Of a stretch of DNA of 64,000 nucleotides, positions 30,895 through 40,464 are shown piece after piece. A program made the position numbers and the translations under genes. Numbering within the stretch: the stretch's first letter is position 1; each line of letters opens with the position of its first letter. A model generated the notes under the pieces. It made no database searches. It worked only from the letters and a program-made list of their open reading frames with translations, and was not told the DNA's origin. This DNA is from Candidatus Nanopelagicales bacterium. Lineage in GTDB: Bacteria > Actinomycetota > Actinomycetes > S36-B12 > CAIYMF01. The stretch is from the NCBI GenBank assembly GCA_017882705.1, contig JADGOZ010000059.1, positions 1 to 64,000 on the forward strand. The letters run 5' to 3'.

Positions 30895-32103
30895 TCAGAC
30901 GAGGTGGCGCTCGTCTCGGCGCCGGCCGAGTCCGAAGCGGTCGATCGACAGCGCCGACACGTCGATCTGCGGGTCGCGGCGCAGGACGAGGTCGCGCAGC
31001 GTCTCGCCGAGCGCCGGACCCTGCAGGAAGCCGTGGCCGGAGAAGCCGGTGGCGTAGAGCACGCGCGAGATCGAGCCGAGCTCGCCGACGATGCCGTCGT
31101 GGTCCGGGCTCACCTCGTAGAGCCCGGCCCAGCCGCCGATCACGTCGGCATCCAGCAACCGGGGCGCGCGGCGCTCGGCCTGCGCGACGATCCCCTCGAG
31201 GTACGCCGGGTCCCGCGACAGGTCGAATCCGTACGGCGTCTCCGGGTCGCTCCAGCCGGTGAGGATCCCCGGGCCCTCGCGGTGGAAGTAGAAGGTCGTC
31301 GCCGCGTCGATCGTGAACGCCTGCGGCACGTCCGGCGCGAAGCCCGGGACCGGACCGGTCACGACGATCTCGCGCTTGAGCGGACGGACCGGCAGCTCGA
31401 ACCCGAGCAGGTCGCCGACCGACTGCGACCAGGCGCCGGCAGCCACCACGACCGTGCCGGTCGCGACCACGTGGTCGGCGCCGCCCGCGCGGATCGTCAC
31501 CGAGCGCACCTCGCCTCCCGTGACGTCGGCGCCCACGACCTCGGCGCCGGCGACGAGCCGTGCTCCCGCGCGCCGCGCGCCGGCGGCGTAGGCCTGCACG
31601 ACGGCCTCGGGGGTGACCGTGCCGTCGTCGGGCGACCAGCACGCGGCGATGACGTCCTCGGTGCTCGCGAGCGGTGAGCGGCGGGCGGCCTCGGCGCTGT
31701 CGACGAGGCTCGAGCGGACGCCGAGCGAGCGGTGCACCTCGACGGCGTGCCCGAACTCCTCGATCTGCTCGGGGGTCGTGAGCAGGAAGAGGTAGCCGCA
31801 GGTGTGCAGGTCGATCTCCCCGCCGGGGCGCGTGCCGAAGTCGCGCAGCAGCTCGAGGCTGCGCTTGCCGAGCGCGACGTTGACCGGGTCGGAGAAGCAG
31901 GCGCGCACGCCGCCCGCGGCCTTCGACGACGAGCCTGCGCCGTAGGTGTCCCGCTCGACGAGCAGGACGTCGACCCCGGCCTCGGCGAGGTGGAACGCGA
32001 CCGAGCAGCCGACCACACCGCCGCCGATCACGACGACCTCGGCGCGCACGGGAAGCGCTGCCCGTTCCGGAGGCGCTGCCCGTTCGGGGGGTGCGGCGCT
32101 CAC
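30895..32103 (-). CDS. FAD-dependent amine/amino-acid oxidoreductase (DAO family)
   Basis: AEVVVIGGGVVGCSVAFHLAEAGVDVLLVERD; GLYEVSPDHDGIVGELG; GFSGHGFLQGPALGE; 4-nt overlap with ALDH. Confidence 0.88.
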   Translation of the reverse strand: MSAAPPERAAPPERAALPVRAEVVVIGGGVVGCSVAFHLAEAGVDVLLVERDTYGAGSSSKAAGGVRACFSDPVNVALGKRSLELLRDFGTRPGGEIDLHTCGYLFLLTTPEQIEEFGHAVEVHRSLGVRSSLVDSAEAARRSPLASTEDVIAACWSPDDGTVTPEAVVQAYAAGARRAGARLVAGAEVVGADVTGGEVRSVTIRAGGADHVVATGTVVVAAGAWSQSVGDLLGFELPVRPLKREIVVTGPVPGFAPDVPQAFTIDAATTFYFHREGPGILTGWSDPETPYGFDLSRDPAYLEGIVAQAERRAPRLLDADVIGGWAGLYEVSPDHDGIVGELGSISRVLYATGFSGHGFLQGPALGETLRDLVLRRDPQIDVSALSIDRFGLGRRRDERHLV

Positions 32104-33602
32104 AGGCGGAACGACGCGTCGGAGGGGAGGTCCGCGACGTCCATCTGCGCCTTCTGGAGGCGGCCCGACCAGTCCCAGTTCATCGCCTGCCAGCGGGTGA
32201 ACTGGTCGAGCACCCACACCCCGCTCTGGCGCGATCCGTTGCCGCTGCGGCCGTTGCCGCCGAAGGGCAGGTGCGCCTCGGCGCCGGACGTCGAGTTGTT
32301 GACCGACACCATGCCCGCGGAGATGCGCGACCGGAAGCGCCAGACCGACTCGGGGCTCGTCGTGTAGATCGACGACGAGAGGCCGTAGCCGTGCCCGTTG
32401 GCGAGCTCGATCGCCTCGTCCAGGCTCGAGAAGCGCCCGAGGCCGACGAGCGGGCCGAACGTCTCGGTGTCGTAGAGCGCGTCCCCGGGCGTGATCCCCT
32501 CCACGACCGTCGGGTGCGCGAAGACGCCGGCGTCCGGGTCGCCGACGAAGCCGGCGCGCGGGTTGTCCGACGTGATGCGACCGAGGCCGGTCGAGCCGTG
32601 CGTCGTGTGGTGGTCCGCGACCAGGCCGAGGTTGCGCTCGTGGTTGGCGAGGTAGGTCGGCGAGATCAGCGGGCCGTAGAGGACGTCCTTCGTGGGGTCG
32701 CCGACCACGGCGCTCTCGACCGCCGAGACGAAGCGGGCGCGCAGGTCGGCGTAGACGTCGTCGTGGACCCAGAGGGTGCCGAGCGACGTGCAGCGCTGGC
32801 CCGCGGCGCCGAAGCCGCCGAAGAGCGCGCCCTCGACGGCGAGGTCGAGGTCGGCGTCGGGCATGACGACCATCGGGTTCTTGCCGCCGAGCTCCAGGCA
32901 CGGCGTCTGCAGGTGGCGACCGCAGAGCTCGCCGATCTGACGGCCCACGGCGGTCGACCCGGTGAAGCCGACCTTCTGCACGAGTCCCTCGTCGAGCGCC
33001 GTCTCGAGACCGGAGTACGTCGTGGGCCCGTCGGCGATCACCGCGATGAGCACGTCGGCGGGCACGCCGCCGGCGTGGAACAGAGCGGTGAGCGCGGTCG
33101 CGATCGCGGGCGAGACCTCGCCCGGCTTCCAGACGACCGTGTTGCCGCACAGCAGCGCAGGGACGAGGTACCAGGACGGCACCGCGGTGGGGAAGTTGCC
33201 GGCGGTGATGATGAACGCCGTGCCGACCGGCATGCGGTGGGTGAACAGCTGCTTCGCGGGGAGCTCGCTCGGGACCGTCTGGCCGTAGAGGCGCCGGCCC
33301 TCGCCGAGGAAGAAGTCGCAGGTGTCGATGACCTCCTGGACCTCGCCGAGGGCCTCGGCGTACGGCTTGCCGATCTCGCGCGTCACGAGCGCGGCGAGCG
33401 CCTCCTTGTTGGCCTCGACGAGCCGGCCGACCGCGGCGACGACCCGGCCGCGTGCCGGTGCGGGGATGTCCGACCACGCCCGCTGCGCGGCGTGCGCGCG
33501 GCGGGTCGCATCGACGACGTCGCTCGCCGTGGCGAGCTCGATCGAGGTCACGACATCAGTGAGGTCGGCGGGGTTCAGGCTCTCGAAAGTCACGCCGCAC
33601 AT
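32100..33602 (-). CDS. Aldehyde dehydrogenase, ALDH7/piperidine-6-carboxylate dehydrogenase-like
   Basis: LELGGKNPMVVMPDADLD, GAAGQRCTSLGTLWV, VSVNNSTSGAEAHLPFGG. Confidence 0.9.
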   Translation of the reverse strand: MCGVTFESLNPADLTDVVTSIELATASDVVDATRRAHAAQRAWSDIPAPARGRVVAAVGRLVEANKEALAALVTREIGKPYAEALGEVQEVIDTCDFFLGEGRRLYGQTVPSELPAKQLFTHRMPVGTAFIITAGNFPTAVPSWYLVPALLCGNTVVWKPGEVSPAIATALTALFHAGGVPADVLIAVIADGPTTYSGLETALDEGLVQKVGFTGSTAVGRQIGELCGRHLQTPCLELGGKNPMVVMPDADLDLAVEGALFGGFGAAGQRCTSLGTLWVHDDVYADLRARFVSAVESAVVGDPTKDVLYGPLISPTYLANHERNLGLVADHHTTHGSTGLGRITSDNPRAGFVGDPDAGVFAHPTVVEGITPGDALYDTETFGPLVGLGRFSSLDEAIELANGHGYGLSSSIYTTSPESVWRFRSRISAGMVSVNNSTSGAEAHLPFGGNGRSGNGSRQSGVWVLDQFTRWQAMNWDWSGRLQKAQMDVADLPSDASFRL

Positions 33603-33997
33603 CCTGCCGCGTCAGGGCGGGGGATGACCGCCAAGGGTGATCAACGTCCTTCACGGTGCAGATCGTGACCAGGCGTCGTGATCGTCAGCCGCGGCAACTC
33701 GGTCCCGTGACCCCGAGTTCCGCTCACCCGCCGACCGTGCAGCGCGCCAGCCGGTCGCTCCACACGCCCTGCACCGGTATCCACCGGCCGTCGCCCAGCT
33801 CCACCAGCGTGCTGCTCCCGCCGCGCATGCCGGCATGTCGGACACCACGGCGTCACGATCCTCCCCCGACGACCCCAGGGCCAGGCGCGAACGGGCTGAC
33901 CCTCGGACCCGACGCCTACTCTCCGTGACACGTCACCCAGCGTGGTCGTCGCGTCGTGCCACGCCGACGCCCGCGCGCCTGCTGGTAGGACTACGCC

Positions 33998-35626
33998 ATG
34001 GTTTCTGTCGGTGAGGCGCTGCTCGACCAGCTCGCGGACCACGGCGTGGAGGTCTGCTTCGGGGTTCCCGGCGTGCACAACCTGGCGTTCTGGGTCGGCG
34101 CCGGGGTCGGACGTCGGCCGCGGGTGGTCGGAGTCCGCCACGAGCAGGCCGCGGGCTACGCCGCCGACACGGGCGCACGCGCGAGCGGAGGCCTGGGCGT
34201 CGCGCTCACCACCACCGGCCCCGGCTTCGCCAACGCCCTCGCCGCCTTCGGCGAGGCCTACGCACGCTTCTCCCCGGTCGTCCTGATCTCCAGCGAGACG
34301 CCGGTCGCGCCGCGCCGGACCTCCGGGCACGACGACGGGCTCCTTCACGGCATGCGTAGCCAGGCCGACGTCATCGCGCACGGGTTCGGCGCCCGAGCGG
34401 TGTCGTCGCGCACCGCGCAGGAGGCGCTCGCCGCGCTGCCCGAGCTCGCCGCGCACGCCCTCGCCGCCGGACGACCCGTCTACCTCGGGGTCCCCGCCGA
34501 CGTCCTCGCGTCCGAGTGGGCCGGGGACGTCCCGGGCCCCGTCGCCGTCCCGCTCACCGCGCCCGACGCCACGACGATCGAGGCGCTCGCGCGCACGCTC
34601 CGAGGCCGATGCGTCACGATCTGGCTCGGAGCGCGGGCGGTGCCGGCGGAGTCCGGCGTACGCCGACTGGCGGAGCGGCTCGGGGCGCTCGTGGTGCCGA
34701 CGTTCCAGGCGCGCGGCATGCTCGCCGACTACGCCGGGACCGTGGTCGCACCGCCGCACGAGCCGCTCGTCGCCGAGGCGATCGCGGCGTGCGACGTGCT
34801 CCTCGTCGTCGGTGACGACCTGCACGGGATGACGACGCGCAACTGGCGGATGCCGGTGCCGCCGACGATCGTCGCGATCACCGACGACGTCGACGCGAGC
34901 CTCGGCGACTACGACCTCGCGGTGCGCGCGGTCGGTGATGTCGGACTCGCGGTCGACGCCCTCCTCGGCGCGCTCGGGACCGGCGAGCCCGTCACGGCAC
35001 CGGACGGCGAGGCCCTCACCAGGGCGGTCCTGGACGAGGTCCGGGCCGACGGGCGCACGTCGGCAGCAGCCGCCTTCGTCGCCACGGTCGAGGAGTCGTG
35101 GCCCCTCGACGGCGCCCTCGTGGTCGACATGTGCATCGCGGGCTACTGGCTCGGCGGCTACTCGCGGCAGGGCCGGTCCGGGCGGCTGCAGTACCCGGTC
35201 GGGTGGGGCACGCTCGGCTTCGGCCTCCCGGCCGCGATCGGGCCGGCCGCGCTCGGGATCCCGACCCTCGCGGTCGTCGGCGACGGCGGTGCCGCGATGG
35301 GCCTCGGCGAGCTCGCGACCTACGCGCAGGAGGGGCTCCCCATCGCGCTGCTCGTCGTCTCCGACGGTGGCTACGGGATGCTCCGCTACGACCAGACCGT
35401 CGCGGGCGACCCGCACCGCGGCGTCGACCTGGTCGAGCCGAGGTGGGAGCACCTGGCTGCCGCCTACGGCTTCACGGCTGTGCGCACCGACGACCCGGGG
35501 GCCGGTCTCGCCCGCGCGGTCGCGGCGGCGCGCGAGGGCCTGAACCGCGGCGAGCGCACCCTCGTCGTGCTGGAGCAGGAGTTCCACCCGCCGAGGACCA
35601 CGTCTCCGCGCTGGCGCGAGGCCTGA
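33998..35626 (+). CDS. Thiamine pyrophosphate-binding protein (acetolactate synthase-like)
   Basis: CFGVPGVHNLAFW, RHEQAAGYAADTGARASG, VVGDGGAAMGLGELATYAQEGLPIALLVVSDGGYGML. Confidence 0.9.
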   Translation: MVSVGEALLDQLADHGVEVCFGVPGVHNLAFWVGAGVGRRPRVVGVRHEQAAGYAADTGARASGGLGVALTTTGPGFANALAAFGEAYARFSPVVLISSETPVAPRRTSGHDDGLLHGMRSQADVIAHGFGARAVSSRTAQEALAALPELAAHALAAGRPVYLGVPADVLASEWAGDVPGPVAVPLTAPDATTIEALARTLRGRCVTIWLGARAVPAESGVRRLAERLGALVVPTFQARGMLADYAGTVVAPPHEPLVAEAIAACDVLLVVGDDLHGMTTRNWRMPVPPTIVAITDDVDASLGDYDLAVRAVGDVGLAVDALLGALGTGEPVTAPDGEALTRAVLDEVRADGRTSAAAAFVATVEESWPLDGALVVDMCIAGYWLGGYSRQGRSGRLQYPVGWGTLGFGLPAAIGPAALGIPTLAVVGDGGAAMGLGELATYAQEGLPIALLVVSDGGYGMLRYDQTVAGDPHRGVDLVEPRWEHLAAAYGFTAVRTDDPGAGLARAVAAAREGLNRGERTLVVLEQEFHPPRTTSPRWREA

Positions 35627-35747
35627 TCTCGCGCACCTCTCGAGCCGCGCGGGTTCTCAGGTGCTTGCCAGATCCGGCCGATAGCGTGAGCAGGTGCGGG
35701 AACCTGCCCGCGGGTGCCGGTGCGCCCTGACACGACGAGGTGGAACG

Positions 35748-36521
35748 GTGGGCGACGCAGCACGGGCCGCAGCGGTGGTCGCCGCGTGCGCCCTCGCGGC
35801 GATCACGATGGTGCCGGTCGCGGCGAGCGCCACGGGGACCGCACCGACGCCCGGGCCGACCGCGCCGTCACCGCGACCGACCCCGCCCCCGCCGCCGACG
35901 CCCCCGCCGGTCGACCACAACAAGACGCACCTGCCCGTCGGTCCCGCGGACACCGGTCCGCTCGTCGCCGCGGTCCAGCAGCGGCTCATCTGGCTCGGTG
36001 CGCCGATCCGGCCGACCTCGGTGATGGACGCAGCGACCACCGCCGCGGTGGCGCACTTCCGCGCGAAGTTCGGGCTCGGCACCGGGACGACGGTGACGAC
36101 GGCCGTGTTCGCCACGCTCTCGTCGGTCTCGCGCGCGCACGGTGCGCTCCCGGCCGCCTGCCGCACGTCGGGCACCGTGCTCTGCGTCGACAAGACGCAG
36201 AAGTCGCTCCGGCTCGTGCGGGCCGGCAAGGTCGTGCTCACCACCGACGCGCGGTTCGGCAGCGACGCGCTGCCCACCCGTGAGGGCACGTTCCACGTGC
36301 AGCGCAAGGACGCGACGCACGTGTCGAGCCTGTATCACACGTCCATGCCGTACGCGATGTTCTTCTCCGGCGGTCAGGCCGTGCACTACTCGCCGTACTT
36401 CCACCGCGACGGTTACAGCGGGCACTCCCACGGCTGCGTCAACATCCGCGACTACGCGACGGCGGCGTACCTCTTCGCGCACTCGCCGATCGGCACGAAG
36501 GTCGTCGTCTACCGCTCGTAG
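35748..36521 (+). CDS. Secreted L,D-transpeptidase with peptidoglycan-binding-like domain
   Basis: Signal peptide, Pro-rich linker, catalytic motif YSGHSHGCVNIRDYATAAYLF; GTG start. Confidence 0.92.
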   Translation: MGDAARAAAVVAACALAAITMVPVAASATGTAPTPGPTAPSPRPTPPPPPTPPPVDHNKTHLPVGPADTGPLVAAVQQRLIWLGAPIRPTSVMDAATTAAVAHFRAKFGLGTGTTVTTAVFATLSSVSRAHGALPAACRTSGTVLCVDKTQKSLRLVRAGKVVLTTDARFGSDALPTREGTFHVQRKDATHVSSLYHTSMPYAMFFSGGQAVHYSPYFHRDGYSGHSHGCVNIRDYATAAYLFAHSPIGTKVVVYRS

Positions 36522-36712
36522 CGTCGCGGGTCCGCGGCCGTGTCCACGCGTGACCTGGGTCTCTCCGCGTGCTCACGGAGGTTCGCGATTCGTCGGTAAG
36601 GGCATGCTCCCGCTACCCTGGCAAGGCTTCCTAGAAGCACATCCAGACCTGCGTCGCCTTGGTAGCTCTCATTGACGCGTCTGTTTCCGCGTCCATCGAT
36701 TGAGGCTCACCC

Positions 36713-37960
36713 GTGACTGCCGTGCTCCCTGACTCCACCGTGCCCGCGTTCGACGCGGCCGACGACGTCTTCGCCGACGACGTCCCCACCCCCACGTTCG
36801 CCGACCTCGGCCTTCCCGCGCCGGTCGTCGCCGCGCTGGCCCGAGCCGGCATCACGACGCCGTTCCCGATCCAGGTCGAGACGATCCCGGACGCCCTCGC
36901 AGGCCACGACCTGCTCGGTCGCGGCAGCACGGGCTCGGGCAAGACGCTCGCGTTCGGCCTGCCGATGATCGCGCGCATCGCCTCGCTGCCCCCGCAGCCC
37001 AAGCGCCCGCGCGGCCTCGTGCTCGTGCCGACCCGCGAGCTGGCCATGCAGGTCAACGACGCGCTCGAGCCGCTCGGCCGCTCGCTCGGACTGCACTTCA
37101 AGACCGTCGTCGGCGGTACGTCGATGGAGAAGCAGGTCTACGCCCTGCGCCGCGGTGTCGACGTCCTCGTCGCCACCCCGGGCCGGCTCGGCGACCTCAT
37201 CCGCCAGGGCGAGTGCTTCCTCGACGACATCGAGGTCGTCGTGCTCGACGAGGCCGACCAGATGGCCGACATGGGCTTCCTCCCCGAGGTCACCGCGCTG
37301 CTCGAGCTCTGCTCGCCGGCCGCCCAGACCCTGCTGTTCTCCGCGACGCTCGACGGCGACGTCGACACCCTCGTGCGCGAGCACATGCACGACCCGATCA
37401 AGCACGAGCTCGAGCCCGCGACCTCGCCGGTCGACACCATGGAGCACCACCTGCTCGTCGTGAACCGCGAGGACAAGGCCGTTGTCGCCACCGAGATCGC
37501 GCGGCGCGACGGTCGCACGATCATGTTCGTCCGCTCGCAGCTCGGCGCCGAGCGCGTGGCCGGCAACATCGCCGACCGCGGCGTCAACGCCCGTGCGCTG
37601 CACGGTGGCATGTCGCAGAACGCCCGCACACGCACGATGGCGGAGTTCAAGGAGGGAAAGATCGACGTCCTCGTGGCCACCGACGTCGCCGCACGCGGCA
37701 TCCACGTCGACGACATCTCGCTCGTCGTCCACGTCGACCCGCCCGAGGACCCCAAGGCCTACCTGCACCGCGCCGGCCGCACCGCCCGCGCCGGGGCCAC
37801 GGGTCGCGTCGTCACCCTCGTCCTGCGCAACCAGCGCAAGAGCATGCAGCGCCTGCACGAGAAGGCCGGCGTCACCGCCAGCGAGCACGAGGTCGCTCCC
37901 GGCTCCGACGTCCTTGCCGACCTCACCGGCAGCAGGACCGCCCGCGAGGCCCGCGCCTGA
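36713..37960 (+). CDS. DEAD/DEAH box RNA helicase
   Basis: GRGSTGSGKTLAFGLP, VLDEADQMADMGFLPEV, HRAGRTARAGATGRVVTL. Confidence 0.95.
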   Translation: MTAVLPDSTVPAFDAADDVFADDVPTPTFADLGLPAPVVAALARAGITTPFPIQVETIPDALAGHDLLGRGSTGSGKTLAFGLPMIARIASLPPQPKRPRGLVLVPTRELAMQVNDALEPLGRSLGLHFKTVVGGTSMEKQVYALRRGVDVLVATPGRLGDLIRQGECFLDDIEVVVLDEADQMADMGFLPEVTALLELCSPAAQTLLFSATLDGDVDTLVREHMHDPIKHELEPATSPVDTMEHHLLVVNREDKAVVATEIARRDGRTIMFVRSQLGAERVAGNIADRGVNARALHGGMSQNARTRTMAEFKEGKIDVLVATDVAARGIHVDDISLVVHVDPPEDPKAYLHRAGRTARAGATGRVVTLVLRNQRKSMQRLHEKAGVTASEHEVAPGSDVLADLTGSRTAREARA

Positions 37961-37974
37961 CCGCTCCACACTCC

Positions 37975-38033
37975 ACGTAACTGGCGAAAGCGTCGTTTCC
38001 CGAGCCGGGAAGCGACGCTTTCGCCAGTTACGT
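37975..38033. terminator. 59-nt perfect palindromic hairpin between convergent genes (bidirectional terminator or palindromic repeat)
   Basis: ACGTAACTGGCGAAAGCGTCG-T-TTCCCG-AGC-CGGGAA-G-CGACGCTTTCGCCAGTTACGT; 28-bp stem with one G.U, 3-nt loop. Confidence 0.85.
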
Positions 38034-38041
38034 CGCAGGTG

Positions 38042-39244
38042 TCAGGTGGTGACGGTGTCGCCGACGATGTGACCGCCGGTGTCGGGGGCGTCGTGCGGGG
38101 CGATGCGGAACCAGGACGCGAACAGTGGCACGACCATGAGCACGGGGATCAGCGCGGCGAAGGCCCAGCGCAGCGACGCGCCCTGGGCGATGCCACCGAT
38201 GAGCGGGGCTCCGACCACGAACCCGATGTAGTTGAAGATGTTGACGCGGGCGACGGCGACCCCGCTGGACGTCCTGTCGTGGGACGCGGCCGCCGTGAAG
38301 GCCAGCGGGATGGCGGGGCTGATGGCCAGGCCGAGGAGGGCGAACCCCGCGATCGCCACGGCCGGGCTCGGAGCCAGCGTCACGAGGGTCGCCGCCGCGA
38401 CCGCGGTGAACCCGCCGACCCGGACGAGGCGCACGGCGCCGACGCGACCGACGGTGCGGTCGACGATGAGCCGGCCCGCCACGGTCATGAGCGAGTAGGC
38501 CGCCAGTGCCAGCGCCGCCACCGACTCGGTGCCGCCGAGGCCCTTGTGCAGGTAGTCGGCGCTGAAGGTCGAGGCGCCGGAGTCGGCGATGTAGACGCAC
38601 ATGAGGGCGATGCCGACCAGCATCACCGGACGCCAGTTGATGCGGGGGGCCGTCCCCTCCGCGGCCGCCGCCTGCAGAGGCGTCGGCACCGGATGCCCGA
38701 CGAGAAGGAAGCGGCCTGCCACCAGCTGGAGCGGTATGAGCACGACCGCGATGAGGGAGAAGAACACGCCCAGCGACATCGTCGTGCCCGCGGCGGCGCT
38801 CGCCAGCAGTGCTCCGGTGAAGCCCGCCAGGCTCCACGCGGCGTAGAACGAGGCGACGACCGCTCGTCCCATGTCGTCCTGCACCCGCACGCCCTGGACG
38901 TTCATCATCGCGTCGACCGAGCCGAGCCCGAACCCGAGGACGACGAGCGCCGCGAGCAGCACGCCGAGGTTGGAGGCCCACCCGGCGGCCGCCAGCGCGA
39001 TCGGCACCACCGGACCCAGCACCCGCAGGACCGGTCGGCTGCCGTGCTTCTCCGCGAGCGACCCGGCCACCACGCTGCCGACGCCCGCGATGATCGGCAC
39101 GAGGCCCACGATCAGCCCGAGCGACCCGTCGGACAGCTCGAACTTGGCCTGCACCGCCGGCACGCGCGACACCAGCGCGGCGAAGCACACGCCCTGTCCG
39201 ACGTACGACACCGTGACCGCAAGACGTGCCCGACGGAGATCCAC
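38042..39244 (-). CDS. MFS transporter
   Basis: Multiple hydrophobic segments; VSYVGQGVCFAALVSRVPAVQAKFELSDGSLGL; ALVVLGFGLGSVDAMMNVQGV. Confidence 0.9.
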   Translation of the reverse strand: MDLRRARLAVTVSYVGQGVCFAALVSRVPAVQAKFELSDGSLGLIVGLVPIIAGVGSVVAGSLAEKHGSRPVLRVLGPVVPIALAAAGWASNLGVLLAALVVLGFGLGSVDAMMNVQGVRVQDDMGRAVVASFYAAWSLAGFTGALLASAAAGTTMSLGVFFSLIAVVLIPLQLVAGRFLLVGHPVPTPLQAAAAEGTAPRINWRPVMLVGIALMCVYIADSGASTFSADYLHKGLGGTESVAALALAAYSLMTVAGRLIVDRTVGRVGAVRLVRVGGFTAVAAATLVTLAPSPAVAIAGFALLGLAISPAIPLAFTAAASHDRTSSGVAVARVNIFNYIGFVVGAPLIGGIAQGASLRWAFAALIPVLMVVPLFASWFRIAPHDAPDTGGHIVGDTVTT

Positions 39245-39390
39245 GCGCGGAATCTCTCACACCCGCCCGTCCGAAGCGGGGGCAACGGCCAGGACCGTCA
39301 GGTGGCGGGCGGCTTCGTCGGACCGAGCGGAGCCGAGCGCTTCGGCGACCGAGGGAGGACGTGGCCGACCGCCACCGCGAGCCAGGACCG

Positions 39391-40335
39391 TCAGGCTGCG
39401 TGCCGGGCGGCTACGGCGTAGGCCGACAGGATCGCGCGCAGGACGTCGTCGGTCGGCGTCGGGACGAGGCCGAGCTCGTGCTGCGCGGCCGAGGAGTCCA
39501 TCACGAACGGCTGGTCGAGCTGGTACGCCACCTCGGGAAGCTCGCGCATCATCGGGTTCACGAGCCCGAGCGCCTTGACCAGCACGCCGGGGATCGTCCC
39601 CACCTTCGGCATCGGTACGCCGGCCATCGCAGCCAGGCGCGCGATGGCCTCCCGCTGCGTGCACTCCAGGGCGCTCGGCACGTGCCAGGCACGTCCCCAG
39701 GCCCGCTCGTCGGCGCCGAGCGCGACGAGGGTCATGGCCATGTCCTCGGTGTAGGTCCAGGTGTGCAGCGTGTCGGGGCTGCCGAGGACCTGGATGCTCT
39801 TGCCCGCGAGCAGCTTCGGGACCGTGCGGTCGCCGAGGTGCGACTCGGAGCCGGGGCCGACGTAGTCGGCGCCACGTGCCTCGGTCGCGCGGATGCGACC
39901 CGCGTGGTGCGCCGCGAGCGCGTCCTCCCACATCCGGATCCGGACCTTCGCCTTCGTACCGGCGCCGTTCAGCGGCGTCTGCTCCGTCATCGGCGCGTCG
40001 ACGTGCCCGTAGCCGTAGAGGTTCGAGGTGGTCACGAGGACCGCGCCTGAGGACTCGGCCGCGGCCAGCAGGGCGTTCGCGACGGGCGGCCAGTCGGTGG
40101 CCCAGCGGTGGTACTGCGGGTTCACGCAGTTGTAGATCACGTCGGCACCCGCGGCGAGCTCGGCGAGGCGCGCCGCGTCGGCGGCGTCGGCGGCGGCCTT
40201 CTCGACGCCGGGGAGGTCCGGACCCGACCCGGACCGGGTGACGACGCGGACCTGGTCGCCCGACGCGGCGACACGGCGCACGACCGCCGACCCGATCGGT
40301 CCGGCTCCGACCACGAGGTGGGTGCGCTGGCTCAT
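39391..40335 (-). CDS. NAD-dependent epimerase/dehydratase (atypical SDR)
   Basis: HLVVGAGPIGSAVVRRVAASGDQVRVVTRSG; divergent from a TetR gene. Confidence 0.88.
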   Translation of the reverse strand: MSQRTHLVVGAGPIGSAVVRRVAASGDQVRVVTRSGSGPDLPGVEKAAADAADAARLAELAAGADVIYNCVNPQYHRWATDWPPVANALLAAAESSGAVLVTTSNLYGYGHVDAPMTEQTPLNGAGTKAKVRIRMWEDALAAHHAGRIRATEARGADYVGPGSESHLGDRTVPKLLAGKSIQVLGSPDTLHTWTYTEDMAMTLVALGADERAWGRAWHVPSALECTQREAIARLAAMAGVPMPKVGTIPGVLVKALGLVNPMMRELPEVAYQLDQPFVMDSSAAQHELGLVPTPTDDVLRAILSAYAVAARHAA

Positions 40336-40369
40336 GTCGATCTCCATCCGTTCGTCCCGGCGTTTCCGA

Positions 40370-40423
40370 GAGCACTGCTCACACTATGGATCGGTGCACT
40401 GAGATTTGTCAAGAGCAGTGCTC
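40370..40423. promoter_or_regulatory. Paired palindromic operators in the SDR/TetR divergent region
   Basis: GAGCACTGCTC (40370-40380) and GAGCAGTGCTC (40413-40423), each followed by AC, 43 bp centre to centre. Confidence 0.7.
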
Positions 40424-40464
40424 ACAAACATGGACACCGCTCTTGTTTCTGGCATGATGGCTCC

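Noticed and set aside
33641-35587. 648-aa minus-strand ORF opposite the TPP enzyme
   Set aside because: Antisense artefact; the plus-strand TPP-binding gene has intact family motifs.
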